Below, piece by piece: positions 1 to 15,614 of a stretch of 64,000 nt of DNA; position 1 is the first letter of the stretch; every line of letters begins with the position of its first letter. Origin of the DNA: Margaritifera margaritifera. Taxonomy: Eukaryota; Mollusca; Bivalvia; Unionida; Margaritiferidae. The translations under genes and the position numbers were made by a program. The stretch lies in NCBI GenBank assembly GCA_029931535.1, contig JAQPZY010001695.1, positions 64,501 to 128,500 on the forward strand. Direction: 5' to 3'. The notes under the pieces were generated by a model. It worked only from the letters and a program-made list of their open reading frames with translations, ran no database searches and was not told the DNA's origin.

Positions 1-226
1 TCTCTTGACTCCATTTACTACTCCCTTTACTCAAATCTATTACTCCCTTTACTCTATTTACTAATCCCTTTACTTCATTCAATACTCCCTTTACTCCATC
101 TATTAGTCCCTTTTCTCTATTTACTACTCCCTTTACTCCATCTGCTACACCCTTTACTCCATTTACTACTCCCTTTACTCATCTACTTCTGCCTTTATTA
201 TATATTCTACTGCCTTTAATCCATTT
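1..226. repeat. Degenerate ~21-bp minisatellite (CCCTTTACTCCATTTACTA)
   Basis: About ten imperfect copies of a 21-22 bp unit built on CCCTTTACTCCATTTACTACT run from the window edge. Copies vary at the CCATTT/CAAATC and ACTACT/ATTAGT positions and fade after about 226. The array is probably cut by the window start, so its true length is unknown. Confidence 0.85.
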
Positions 227-1210
227 TTGACATCCGTGTGGAACAGTCACTTTTCTAGTTTTCTAAATTTGTTTTATTTTATTTATATTTGATTTTTGTC
301 TCCAACACAACGATACGTCAAATTTAAACCTTGTATGCACTCTTGCCCTAACATGTATAATGTCCGGTTTTCATACGGTGGGGCTAAGGACGATAATCTA
401 TAAAAATACGAGTTATTATGTTATCTCTTCTTATTCCTTTTTATAAATCCGTAGTTTAATTCCTGTTAAGACTCATCTATGTGGCAAAATATTGATTAAC
501 CTTGAACTAAAAAAGTCGTCAGACACTGCTTGATGATAACTGTCGTCTGGCAGAAACATGCCTAACGGTTAAGTAAATTTTTTAATTTGTGTCATTAAAC
601 CTCTTTAACTTATGGGTCCGGAAAAGAGTTGATTAACTTGTAACACGGTGTTTATTTATCAAAGCAGCAGAAAGAAAATTGCCAAAATGGCCATAAGCTA
701 TTAACCTTTTCCACACCGATGCCCATATGACCTGCTCCATTTTTTATTTACATAGATTGTTTAAAATAACTAATGAGAACTTGTATTCACCACAAATTGA
801 ACATATCTTTTATGAAAATTTAAAGGACAGATGGTTGCTAATACAAGTAATTACTGAGTGGTGTATATGGCAATATTGAGCCCAATATACGCGTGTGTGT
901 GTTTACCAAAATGTCGGAGAAAACAGACAATATTGGGAACAGTTCACATTCATTTGAAGGATAGCTGTCACGAAGTAAAGATTATTGCTAAGGTTAGCCA
1001 TGAACATGATTTTCAGCTTCTGAAATGGATGCAAGCCTTTTTAAAAATTCCTAGCATTAGAATCGCAAGCGTGTTCTGCACATTATTAATATATTCTACA
1101 CGCCATCTTTGTTTCTCAGAGTAAAAATGATTAATTAAAAATCGAATTACAAGACAGTGGCAACTCAATCATGTACGGAAGCATAGAAGGGATATCATTA
1201 AAAATATGAT
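227..1210. other. AT-rich stretch, nothing recognised
   Basis: No exon-like open segment with splice signals, no RNA gene and no repeat unit could be supported here. An 88-codon open stretch at 858-1124 has no recognisable motif. Confidence 0.5.
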
Positions 1211-1316
1211 TATTATCTCGTCGTCACGACATAATTATCTCATGGCCGTGACATATATTATCAGTCTCACGACATAGTATCTCGTGGCCACAGTATAAAA
1301 TCTCGTGGCCACGAAA
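1211..1316. repeat. Array of palindromic ATCTCGTGGCCACGA units
   Basis: Five degenerate copies of a ~22-bp unit read ATCTCGTGGCCACGACATA or close variants. The core CTCGTGGCCACGAG is itself a perfect dyad, so each unit can fold on itself. The last two copies (from about 1279) are best preserved. This is a small satellite or MITE-derived array; its source element is unknown. Confidence 0.7.
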
Positions 1317-2366
1317 TGATATTCATTATAACTATGTCCCTTCCATGCCTCCGTAGTGAAGGGATGCACACGCAGGCACACATCCATTCACGTGACAGGA
1401 TATAGCTTTTCTCGTTTGCTTTTGTTTTTGAGGAGACTGAAATAACAATTATAAATAGTTATTTGAGCGTTATATATGTTTTAATCTATCAATACCGTAT
1501 TACTCTTTATTCATAATAACAGTATAACTTTATCTTATTAAAGAATTGAAGTCATGTACACTAATTGTCACACTAAATTAAAAATAAAATTGAAGTTGCC
1601 CAGCGGTTGCTCCTATATCAAAGCTAGATGATAAAAAAGAGTATTCAAACCTGGTAATTCCTCACAAGAGATATGTGTACGTATGAACTCGTCGTGCAAT
1701 TAAATTATAGCTTACATACACTGTATACGTGAAAATGATTAAAAAATAAGTGTACCCTTTAGACGAATAGGGGAAGAAAAAAAAGACTCCAATATATTTA
1801 CTCGAACGCTACTCATGCATAAGTCTTTAATATTGAAGAGAATGCAAGACTGCGTGTTCAAAACAGTTCAAAAGGAAATCGACTGAATATATAATTGTTG
1901 TATGGCGCATTCTCGGGCCAAAGACAAAAGGGGGTGAGAATTTGAGATCTTAAATCAACGTAAATAGAGCTTAAATGTTTTGTACTCAACTAGAATAAGT
2001 TTCAGTGACTAAATAGTTAGGGGGAAAGAGTTGTATACTTCGATGGGTGAAATGAGTGTGAAATAAAATTTAATTTGCTCTGTTTTTCATTCTTTAATAT
2101 TTTTAAACATCTGATTATTTAGAATTTGTTAAAGTATTGGCGCCAAAGAAACCGACAAAGTCTGTTTGTAACTGAAATTGTGGTAAGTGATTAAAACAAA
2201 CAAGGAAAAAGAAAGATCTAATCATTTGGCGAAATCAATTTAAAGATATATTTACTTGCATTGCATTACAGGTTTTTAACCTTTATACAATGTGCTCTAG
2301 ACGGCTCAGGTGTTGACGTTAGGTGTTCTTTATACGGAGGAAACTAGAAAACCTCCATGAGACCAC
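1317..2366. other. AT-rich stretch, nothing recognised
   Basis: No coding potential or repeat structure was found that could be defended. Confidence 0.45.
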
Positions 2367-2470
2367 TGGCTTTGGACGGGCCACCACGTACCTGGCTTTA
2401 GACGGGCCACCACGTACCTGGCTTTGGACGGGCCACCACATACCTGGCTTTGGACGGGCCAGAACGTACC
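2367..2470. repeat. 26-bp minisatellite, 4 copies
   Basis: Four tandem copies of TGGCTTTGGACGGGCCACC plus ACGTACC (26 bp) span exactly 104 bp. They differ by single substitutions (TTTAGA, CACATA, AGAACG). The array is GC-rich against an AT-rich background. Because 26 is not a multiple of three it frameshifts every unit, so the open frames crossing it on both strands are not coding evidence. Confidence 0.9.
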
Positions 2471-3039
2471 TTTTCACATGCTGGATTTTGGGATCAAACT
2501 TGGCAACGCAGAGGTACAAAGTGTGTGCATTACCGCGGCTCTGTATCGGCACTTATCAGAGGAGTCTTTATTCACTTAAATGTAGCAGAGTTTACACATG
2601 GTTGTCACTAAAGGAATTTTGGCTAAGTCAACGCATATGTTGATATATTTCTATATGAACCGAACTAACGTATTATGTCCAGATGTATCCATGATAGATG
2701 TATATCACAGTTTCCGAATCATCGAATGAGAGAAAAGAAAACAATATTGGAATGGAAAAACATTTTTAAATTTATCTTTGTTTTACCTCTGAGTCATTTA
2801 CCTCCTCTAGCGGTGTTAGAGAGTTGTCTGCCTTACTTGAGGTACATCCCATTCCGAATACTCAATCGACTCCACCTAAAACTATATGTAGGGAAGTAAA
2901 ATAGGGAATATTAAAGACAAAATAAATTCATATTGTATTTAAATGTATAGAATAACCGTAACTAATTACGTTAGATTGAAGACTCTACAGGAGCATTGTC
3001 ATCATAATAAGACGCAGAATAGTAATCAGCAGCAGCGAT
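2471..3039. other. No gene recognised between minisatellite and trinucleotide block
   Basis: Two open stretches on the plus strand (to 2643, and 2675-2899) lack any known motif or flanking splice signals. Confidence 0.4.
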
Positions 3040-3121
3040 GTTTGTCGCGATAATGTCGGTAGTAGTAGTCGTAATAGAAATAGTAATATTAGTTGTGAAG
3101 GCAGCAGCAGGAGCTGCAGCA

Positions 3122-3183
<62 letters not shown>

Positions 3184-3510
3184 GTAGTAGTAGTAGTCGT
3201 AGTAGTACTAGTTGTAGTAGTAGTAGCACTAGTAGTAGTATTAGTAGTGCTAGTAGTGTAGTAGTACTAATAGTGGTAGTAGAAATAGCATTCGTTGTGG
3301 TAGCAGCAGGAGCTGCAGCAAATAATAATAAGAATAAGTAGTCGTAGTAGTAGTAGTAGTTGTTGTTGTTGTGGTAGCAGCAGCAGGAGCTGCAGCAAAT
3401 AATAATAATAAGTAGCAGTACTAGTAGTAGTAGAAATAGTAATATTAGTTGTGGTAGCAGCAGCAGGAGCAGCAGCAAATAATAGTAATAAGTAGTAGTA
3501 GTAGCAATAT
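3040..3510. repeat. Compound trinucleotide block with four GCAGCAGGAGCTGCAGC cores
   Basis: Runs of AAT and AGT/TAG trinucleotides are interrupted four times (near 3100, 3301, 3375 and 3453) by a core reading about GCAGCAGGAGCTGCAGCAAATAAT. The core holds the dyad GAGCTGCAGC; the last copy changes it to GAGCAGCAGC. The layout suggests a higher-order repeat of core plus trinucleotide tail. The predicted poly-Leu, poly-Ile and poly-Asn peptides here are artefacts. Confidence 0.85.
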
Positions 3511-3572
3511 TAAGTAATTATGTGCGAGTTTGAGGACTACATCATCAATGATGATGTTGATGCTGCTTTTAC

Positions 3573-3640
<68 letters not shown>
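3573..3640. repeat. (GAT)n microsatellite
   Basis: About 22 uninterrupted GAT repeats. They read as poly-Asp or poly-Met in forward frames and poly-Ile in a reverse frame. This is a simple repeat, not a coding homopolymer. Confidence 0.95.
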
Positions 3641-3642
<2 letters not shown>

Positions 3643-4599
3643 GTTTGGGGTGAAGAAAGCCAAGATGAACATACAATACGAGAATTGCCTACCAGACTCA
3701 CCTGTAAACGAATTTCCGCCCTCTGAACTCAGTTTTTTCAGTATCAGATTAATACTTAGGCCTATATCTACAGACGAACTAAGATTATATCTCATCAAAT
3801 GTGTCTTCTGTGGTGCATTTAGATATATAAAAATACGGCACTGTCCTGACTGTTGAAATCCACATGCTTGTTAACTAGATAGTTATTGGTCCTTTCTTAC
3901 TTATATAGTGAATATAGATTCAGCTCAAATACAGTATGAATTACCCATCTATCTTATTGCAGCTTTATCACTGAAGACTGGAATTCAGTCTGCTGTCGTG
4001 TTGTTTTTACAAAGCGAGTAGGAACAACAGGAATTTAAAATACATCCCTTTCACTGTCCCAGTCAACCTGTTTCCTCGGATTCACATGTACTAGTAATCA
4101 TAGTTAACTTCAAGTAGAAACGTTAGTTTTCAACGTCTCTTTTATATTTTGATCTTGAAACACAAAGGTGTCAGATCTTCTCCATTCATTTCTGATGGTG
4201 CGGAAAGTCCTGCAGACAATACGTATGTAAGAGTATATGATAGGCTTCCTTGAGTCGATCTCTTTCGACCCCACATTTAAGCTTGCTCGATACAGAATGT
4301 ATACATGTACTACAACAAGAATGACCTGTCTGAATTACTATGATGGTTAACATGTGTTAATTCTCCAGTATAACACAGTATGGTGCCAAAAACTTAAATG
4401 GTGTTTAAGTCTGCAGAAACAGAGGCCCAAGTGTGCCTGAGATCGTTAACTTGTTGACATATGCCTAACAACAGACGGCATTTGGCCAAGAAACATGCCT
4501 TAGTATAATGCTTTCGAACATTTAAAGGATTTTTTTTTTACTTTAATTTTATTTATTTAGGTATTTATTTTTATTTAATTTTTTAAACTCGAAGCCATA
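3641..4599. other. No gene recognised
   Basis: AT-rich sequence without a supportable exon, RNA gene or repeat. Confidence 0.4.
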
Positions 4600-5300
4600 T
4601 ATATTGCAATGCGATTCAGTATCATTTTGTGCACAAGTTTTAAAACAGTGTTTTGCAGGATGCTTTATGTGAAATTTAGTCAACTTCTGTTGGCGGTTTT
4701 TCAAAGAAGTCGTTGAAAGATTTTCTATTTTTGGTAACAAAGGCCATATCGAATAGTGGATCAGCATCAATTGTGCGAAATTGAAGGCATTCAAGCCAGA
4801 ATGCTTTCTATTAAATTTAGTACATTTCTGATTTTGAGCAGTCATTTTCAGTTGTTATTATTTTCTATTCCAACTTGATGACAGATCAGTAACAGTTCTT
4901 TAATAATGAAAGGCCTTTTTGCCAGGATGCTTCTGGTCAAATTTGTTTAAGTTCTTATTTCTGTTCAGCAGATTAATTTTTAGGAATGGTTGTTTCAAGG
5001 TTTGTATATTAAACATCATTTGCAAAACATTTAAACCATTTGTGCAAGACGGCCATATTTATGGGGGATGGACATAATTTGCACAAATCTTAAAGCACCA
5101 AATGCGAGAATGCTATATGTCAAATTTTATCAAATTCTGTTGAGCGCTTTTTGAAAAGAAGTCGTTAACTGTTGTCTATTTTTAGCAACGGTGGCCATAT
5201 TTGACGGATGATCCGCAAATTAACAGCACTTTAGGTCAAGATGCTGTCCGTCAAATTTTGTTGCAATCGAAATTTGGGAAGAAGTTTAAAATAGCGAATG
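4600..5300. repeat. Degenerate ~130-190 bp tandem repeat
   Basis: About five diverged copies of one unit can be read. Each holds an 'AGGATGCTTT.TGTCAAATTT' part (near 4656, 4790, 4918, 5106 and 5236), an 'AAAAGAAGTCGTT' part (near 4704 and 5157) and 'CTATTTTTAGCAAC..GGCCATATTTG'. Copies are unevenly spaced and partly deleted. Nothing suggests that it codes. It is an old satellite or the body of a repetitive element. Confidence 0.6.
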
Positions 5301-5743
5301 CAAGGGAAACACAATAAAGAAGATACATTACTCATGTTTCCGGCGAGTATTCACACCGCTAAGAAACCCAATTCAATTTCTACGCCCTCTTCTCTTGTCT
5401 TCATCTCTTTATCTCTCTGACAAGCAAACGAGAGTCTATTCCAATCCTATATTCAGCCATTCGACAGTTGATAATGACAATTTCCAGACACGAAAGAAAC
5501 CGTTTAAAAGGCGTTAATGTGGTTTAGATCGAATATTTCATACTTGAGTGGAACAACGTTTGGCTGTAAATTTCAAAGAAAGGGACTTTTTTTAAGGTTT
5601 ATATATAAACAAGTATAGACCCTCTCCATGATTGCAATCGAGTAGCAAATAAATCTGTTCATTTTTCAGTGAAAATGCCATATATGAAATTGTGCGCATT
5701 TTGAATTCATATTCACTTTTACGTTAAAATCCATGTGGCAAGG

Positions 5744-5745
<2 letters not shown>

Positions 5746-5783
<38 letters not shown>

Positions 5784-5792
5784 TTAATATTA

Positions 5793-5830
<38 letters not shown>

Positions 5831-5831
5831 T
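5746..5831. repeat. (AAT)n/(ATT)n hairpin-forming microsatellite
   Basis: A run of AAT repeats turns over at about 5785 into ATT repeats, so the two halves are reverse complements and can form a hairpin. Confidence 0.9.
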
Positions 5832-6233
5832 ATCATCCTCTTTACTTCAGACAGAATTAAAGTACTATCCACAACAATGATGAACTATTATTCAAACCAA
5901 TCTTGTTGGCACTATTGTCGAGGGGCCCGCAAACTCTTTAATCGATGCAGTTTTGCAATAAGTCATACTACCTGATCAATGCAGATACCTCATCATGTTT
6001 TGCAGGATATACACCTTTTGTAACTATATATATAAACATAGATACATAGATAGATAATTTAACACGATTTATGTAACGTATAGATAGTAGAGACATGCAA
6101 CATATCGTGTGTGGGCAGTTTAGTCGTCTTGAAGCTCCCTCATTCTCTATCTCGTTTCTCTTTTTTTTATTTTTTTACACGCGTACCTTTTAAGAGTCAC
6201 AAATGCATCAGTATGCAAATTTAAATTCTAGTA

Positions 6234-6290
6234 CTAGTATGTATGTATGTATGTATGTGTGTATGCATGTAGGTAGGTAGGTATGTAGGC
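6234..6290. repeat. (GTAT)n/(GGTA)n microsatellite
   Basis: Interrupted tetranucleotide run: GTAT repeats, then GTAG/GGTA variants. Confidence 0.85.
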
Positions 6291-10551
<4,261 letters not shown>

Positions 10552-10669
10552 ATGCATTTGTCAGTCTCTGGTCTGGTTCTGCTCTTCTGCCTCGTCTCCT
10601 ACAGTGAACCATTCTTTTTCGACCTAACCCCTGAAGACAGAGCTAGCAATGTTTATAACAAAAGACAAG
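10552..10669 (+). CDS. Signal-peptide-bearing first coding exon (exon A), secreted peptide precursor
   Basis: The exon encodes 39 codons from ATG 10552, which has G at -3. Residues 1-18 form a classical signal peptide: a Leu/Val/Phe-rich core with small residues (SYS) before the predicted cut. The mature start reads EPFFFDLTPED, and the exon ends in Asn-Lys-Arg-Gln, so a dibasic Lys-Arg lies near the junction. It stops one base into a codon at a consensus donor, CAAG|GTGAGT (GT at 10670). The mature start resembles that of exon B at 14421: an acidic residue, three or four hydrophobic or aromatic residues, Asp, Leu/Ile, Thr/Ser, then acidic. The phase also fits exon C. It is therefore either an alternative first exon of the same gene or exon 1 of a tandem paralogue whose other exons I could not find before 14.3 kb. 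An upstream in-frame GTG is not a likely start in an animal. Confidence 0.5.
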
Positions 10670-10952
10670 GTGAGTTCTTTTTCCCTTTTCCGTCATTATT
10701 GAAAACCTAAGATTACTTGTTATTTTTGCGATATTCGAGAGAGAAATGTATCCACGAATAAATTGAAGGAAGCTTTAAAATGAGAGTTGTAACAAATTTG
10801 AGACATTTAATGACTGCCAAATAGTTTGACATCAGGAAACAGCAAGAACTGAGTAGCAACGAACAAAATAAGGATTAAAGTTATTTAAATATAACCATAT
10901 TTTATGTTTTATGCTTCACTTTGTCGGTTTGCACTTCCAGAAAATAAAACGT

Positions 10953-10974
10953 ACACACACACACACACACACAC
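10953..10974. repeat. (AC)11 microsatellite
   Basis: Eleven uninterrupted AC dinucleotides. Confidence 0.95.
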
Positions 10975-11632
10975 CTGTGAAAATGATATGTGTTTGTTTG
11001 GCTGGTGACAAAGTTGACGACTACTTGAAACTTTGCAAAGAAATTTACTGAAGCGTATCTGTTAGCTGTTACACACAATTTATACGATGTGAGTTCTTGA
11101 TTGCAATAAAGACGTTTTTATGACCATTTCTTCAACAAAGGTGTTCTTTGTGTTATAGAAAACAATTTCACATTGAATGCATGCTTTATTCAACTTTTAC
11201 AGATTAACTAGGCAAGAAATTCACGAATGTTCTACCTTCATTTAGAACATGCATTAATTTTGAACGAACGAGTATCTTCTGTTTTATTGCTTTTACAATG
11301 CGTTTAATGCTATTCGTATATCAGACCTTATGCTTTTAATTTCAAGTAATATTTTCAATTAGCAATAACTACTTTGGAAAGTGAGTCAAAGATTTTACTT
11401 CTTCACTTGCTGCAATGAATCAATGTTATCGGGCAAAATGCGGTTTTCAAAGAGAAGAGCAATATCAGTTGAGTCCACGGCCATGTTTTTACCATTTTTA
11501 AGGTAAGATAAGAAAAATTAAGAGATAAGATAAGAATTCTTTATTTCAGATTCCTTGATCCATAAGTAGATAATGTACATATATGTTAATCAAAAATAGT
11601 TTCAATATGTATTTTAACTTGTGAATGGCTGT

Positions 11633-11708
11633 ATGCACAGGGGATTGATCAATAGTTATATGCAGCGTTTATGCACAGGGGATTGATCAATAGTTATATG
11701 CAGAGTTT
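11633..11708. repeat. 38-bp direct tandem duplication
   Basis: Two adjacent 38-bp copies begin ATGCACAGGGGATTGATCAA and are identical except for one base near the end (GCAGCG versus GCAGAG). They must be recent or gene-converted. Confidence 0.92.
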
Positions 11709-13042
11709 CACTAAAAACTCTCATGTAACTCTTGCACGTGATTAGCGCATTTATTGTAGCCTCCTGCTGAAAAGGAAGATATGTGTCATTTAATCATGGA
11801 ATCAAATATGTGAGAAAAGATTAACTATAGATTTTTTTTATCTTATTGGTGTTGCAGCTTGAAATTTCCCTCTCTTAGCTTAGAGCATCAAAAGCAGATA
11901 ATTGTTTAGTGACAAGTTTTTCCAATATTGATTACTAGAGACCCAGGATCCAGAAAATAGAAATTAATTAACAACGTGTATATAGTTTCTTTTCGTACGG
12001 AAAGTGTACGGGGAAAAATAGCAAAGTAAATGAGCATATTAGAGTTTACTTAAGTAAAATTTAGTGACGTCTAAAAGGTTGCTGAGCGTCAGCTATGAGT
12101 GTTCGAAAATTTCTTGAAGTTTCAATATGGTTTGATAAATACACAAGATCATATGCTTTGTTCCAGGTCATTGGAAAGAACGTACTTGATATGGATATGT
12201 CAAGGTCAAAATGTATTTCTGCACCGTATAAAAATGGATCATTTCTCCGAATCGAAATAAAAGAAAAATGTAGATTTGTATTTATCATGCACCCTTTTGA
12301 AGCTTTCCACATTATTGTTATTATTTATTGTGTTTTGAAAATGATTCAAAGCAAATTGATATTAATAAAAGCTTGAGTTTGTGCGTTTAAGAATATCCAC
12401 GCACGCACTTCAGTGAAGCACATAAAATATCTCCAATATATGTGTGTGATATGCAAACGCAAGATTGAACATCATGTTAAATACAGTAAGATGTAAGATT
12501 ATATAAGTATTAAACATGAAATTTGTTTGATATAAAAACACAATCAGTTTGGTTATTTGTGACTGAGGGACATTCTGATCACATTAAATACTTGCTCAAA
12601 ACAACTAGAATGTATTTGATTTAAATTGTATTCGAATTTCATTATAAAACAAGCTTCGCTATGTTTATAAGTTGTTGAAGCGTCAATGGCCTCCTCTATG
12701 ACAAGATTCCTCGCATGTAAATAGTGAAAAATGCGCGTAGATAAATATAATGTATATAATATAAAACTATATTTAATTTACGAGTGCTATCACCCACCAT
12801 CTCATGAATAACTGTCGAACATTTCAATTATGATCAAATGTGTAGACAAGAGAGCTTAATTAGCAACTGATACCACAAGCACTTAATGTAGCTTAGAATA
12901 AAGGTCTCGAACAGCCACACAAATAGTCGTGAAACATCATTACAATCGCTTCGAAATGTGCGTAGCAGCAGCTATCTTTGTCAAACGCGAAACTCACAAC
13001 AACTCCATGCAACCCTTATTGCGCACCTGTTGAGTATCCTGC

Positions 13043-13046
<4 letters not shown>

Positions 13047-13093
<47 letters not shown>
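13047..13093. repeat. (GA)n microsatellite
   Basis: About 23 uninterrupted GA dinucleotides. The Arg-Glu repeat read through it is an artefact. Confidence 0.95.
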
Positions 13094-13094
<1 letters not shown>

Positions 13095-13732
13095 AGTATT
13101 CTCAAAGCCAACAACTGGTCACAATAGGAGACACATGCCTATGTAAAAAAATTTTATCTAAAGCATCTTGATGTATTTGTAATGGATGTTATTGATTAAC
13201 GACAACCACATGAGTATTATTCGTAGATTTTGGTTAATCTGAATGGATAGTAAAGATGCATTCAAGCGTGATTATTACTGATCGATTGCCTAACAAGGAT
13301 ATCATTCGGGCATCAAAGAGAAAGCGCAGTATCCTAAAGCAAATCATTTGCATTGGATTTTAAATTATAATTCTGTAATTACATAGCATACAATTTATTT
13401 TGTCTATAAGCGCTTGTACAATGTTCAACATCTCGTATTCTTAACCTCATCTTGCTATTATAACCACACCAATTACGTCATAACAATTTGCAACATATAA
13501 CCGTTATTTTGAGATTGAGATTTTGTGTCAGTCAGTCATAAAGAACATTATGTTTTAAAAGCCACTTCTGATCGGCATGGAATAGAAACTGAATTCCATA
13601 CTTCAATTTGATGATCTGCTGGCTATATGACAATTTATGGTGTAATATTTTTCTTGTGGTCCATTAGATTAGGAAAACGTGAAAATACGCGAGACTAACC
13701 TAAACACATTCAGCTAGACTCTCGCGTGGCCC

Positions 13733-14007
13733 CAGGCCCGCCGTCAGAAATTTCGGACCTCTGGGCAGAGCAGCCATGGGTCCCAAAACTAGTTTAATTT
13801 TTTTTATGTAAAAACTTGTGTACAGTTTTGCATATAAAACCTATAGTAATGTGCCATAACTTAGACTCTTGCAAGGAACAAATTTTAATATTTACTGCAA
13901 AGATTAATTTATTTTTTATAACTGAGTTGACATCGGGCCCCTAGAGCCTATCAGCTATTGCCCCCCCCTCTCCCCCCCCCCCCCACCACCACCACCAAGC
14001 GGGCCTG
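13733..14007. mobile_element. Short hAT-like non-autonomous element (degenerate)
   Basis: A 275-bp segment starts CAGGCCCGCCGTC and ends GCGGGCCTG, giving short terminal inverted repeats with the CAG...CTG ends common in hAT MITEs. The flanking octamers CGTGGCCC and CATGGCTC agree at 6 of 8 positions, as expected of an old 8-bp target duplication. A poly-C/CCA tract lies near the right end. It has no coding capacity. Confidence 0.5.
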
Positions 14008-14355
14008 CATGGCTCTATGAAATCGCCATCAAACGTTTGTAACCACGCGGGAGTCTGGTTGAAAAAGATAAGAGTATAAAAATCTTTCTCACAGAGGTCA
14101 CGTGATTAAAAAATTCTCGCGTGACAGCCTAATAGACAAGCCAGCTGTTTAAGTTGTGATGCAGCTTGCTGACTTTTTGACTTGTACATGCCGCAAGACC
14201 TTTAAGTTGTCACATAATAAATTCCTCAAAGTAAGTCTTTGATGTAGAAATTGCATGCAGGCATTACATTAAAAGATGTCCTTACCAATGGAAACAGAAA
14301 GAGTTCTATTGGATGGGTCACGAAACCTACGCCTACATATTGAAATTGATGTTGG

Positions 14356-14364
14356 TATAAATAA
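14356..14364 (+). promoter_or_regulatory. TATA box of the secreted-peptide gene
   Basis: TATAAATAA lies 57 bp before the ATG at 14421. Transcription would start at about 14385-14395 and give a 5' leader of roughly 30 nt. The ATG context is AAC-ATG-G (A at -3, G at +4), which is strong. This spacing supports exon B as a true first exon with its own promoter. Confidence 0.55.
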
Positions 14365-14420
14365 TACAAGGCATCCTTTAGTTAATCCTAACGTTTGGTA
14401 ACTTCAGGCAGGAAAGTAAC

Positions 14421-14526
14421 ATGGCCACTACTCTAATGGGTGTGAACATTATGCTAGCCTTCTGCTTTTTTCAAGTGTTAGCGCATGAATATATCATAGA
14501 CATTTCAGAAGATGGAAGACATGCAC
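14421..14526 (+). CDS. First coding exon (exon B) of a secreted prohormone-like gene
   Basis: The exon encodes 35 codons plus one base, ending at a consensus donor CAC|GTAAGT (GT at 14527). Residues 1-21 form a signal peptide: hydrophobic core GVNIMLAFCFF, then QVLA with V at -3 and A at -1. The mature chain starts HEYIIDISEDGRHA. Joined by phase to exons C (22222-22293) and D (23580-23701), the precursor is 99 residues long with no cysteine after the signal peptide. It has Lys63-Arg64, then a 35-residue C-terminal part ending Gly-Gly-Lys. That is the layout of a small neuropeptide or peptide-hormone precursor: secretory route, convertase cut after KR, basic residue trimmed, glycine used for amidation. 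I do not recognise the peptide family. The first intron would be 7.7 kb and is full of transposon debris. Confidence 0.62.
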
Positions 14527-15044
14527 GTAAGTGTTGACGCATTTGTCTATTTTTTTAAGAACAAAAATGTGACTGTTTTAGAAGATCAGAGATTTATTTT
14601 CCAACCAAGCCTAACATTATCAGGGAACGTTGTTTTCATTTTCAGATATAGGCAAGGTGCAATAAAGCTAATTTATTTTCTGAACACTTTTTCTCGATTG
14701 AGCTAGAAAGGTACATAGCAAGAAAATGTTGAATTCTGATAATAGCTCTCTGGCTTGTTCATCAAATGACACTAATGAAATTAAATATGTACCGCGTTCA
14801 TGCATACAGGCTATCAGTGGGCAGTGGTTGACTGACTTGAATTATTTATTTTATGTAAAGTAAAATCTTGTTTTTTTCCCGAAATAAAGCTTAAAAACGA
14901 GAGTCTTTCTTTTGTCAACTACAATAAACACATAGTTGTAACTTTCAATAGTGTCGGCGACTGGATAAACATACGATATTACAGTCTACCACAAATATGA
15001 TTGATGTTTTGAAAACTCTTTAATATAAATTAAGCCTAAGAACA

Positions 15045-15545
15045 TTCGAAAGAATTTATTTCAAATGCATCCGTCCCTTACTTGAATATGCAGATGTTGT
15101 CTGGGATAGCTGCTTGGCTTAAGCCTCTCTCATGAAAGAAAATTACAACTTGAAGCATGTAGAATTGTGACTGGTCTTACAAGAAGTGTTTCGTAGCATA
15201 AAACTTACGAAGGATTTTATAATTTTGTTAAGGAAGAATGTATGAATGAATTTACGTATTCCTTGTCAGACAAACCAAAATTTCATAAATTACATTGTCA
15301 TTGATTTGTATGTGGCACATCCCCTTCTTATCTTGCGGTTCTTCTTTCTGTAGAGAGACAACAATATAAACTCTTAAAAACAAGAACAATTTTGCTCAGA
15401 TTAGTGCTCGACTGAAATAAGTATGATTTCGGTCTTCAAATCTTCCATTCATATTTGGAATCAGCTACTAGATACAATAAAGGGCGAACAACGTAGGATA
15501 CTGGTTTAAAGTCTCAATCAACTGTTTAAAGTCTTAATCAACTGT
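15045..15545 (+). pseudogene. Non-LTR retrotransposon ORF2 C-terminal fragment (jockey/CR1-like)
   Basis: Translated in pieces, the segment reads IRPLLEYADVVWDSC (15069-15113), then LQLEACRIVTGLTRS, then a stretch ending FHKLH, and later SSIHIWNQLLD. This order is the conserved region after the reverse transcriptase domain of jockey/CR1-type non-LTR elements. At least two frame changes and stops (TAA after ...SCLA, TAG after ...RSVS) break it. It has no role in the host gene and simply sits in the intron in sense orientation. Confidence 0.75.
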
Positions 15546-15583
15546 TTAAAGTCTTAATCAACTCTTTAGAGTCTTAATCAACT
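15504..15583. repeat. 20-bp minisatellite, 4 copies
   Basis: Four copies of GTTTAAAGTCTTAATCAACT with single changes. It starts where the preceding retrotransposon C-terminal coding fragment ends and appears to be amplified from it. Confidence 0.88.
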
Positions 15584-15614
15584 ATTTATACCCACAATTG
15601 CAAATATCTTATTT

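Larger units (their letters stand above)
10670..14355. other. Spacer or intron between the two signal-peptide exons
   Basis: I looked for a copy of exon C or D here and found none. The interval holds an (AC)n run, a 38-bp direct duplication, a (GA)n run and a short terminal-inverted-repeat element, each listed separately. A 93-codon open stretch at 12095-12376 (+) shows no recognisable motif. Confidence 0.4.

Noticed and set aside
3089..3856. Several 68-129 codon frames with poly-Leu, poly-Ile, poly-Met or poly-Asp
   Set aside because: They are readings of trinucleotide microsatellites in different frames and on both strands, with no start context or splice evidence.
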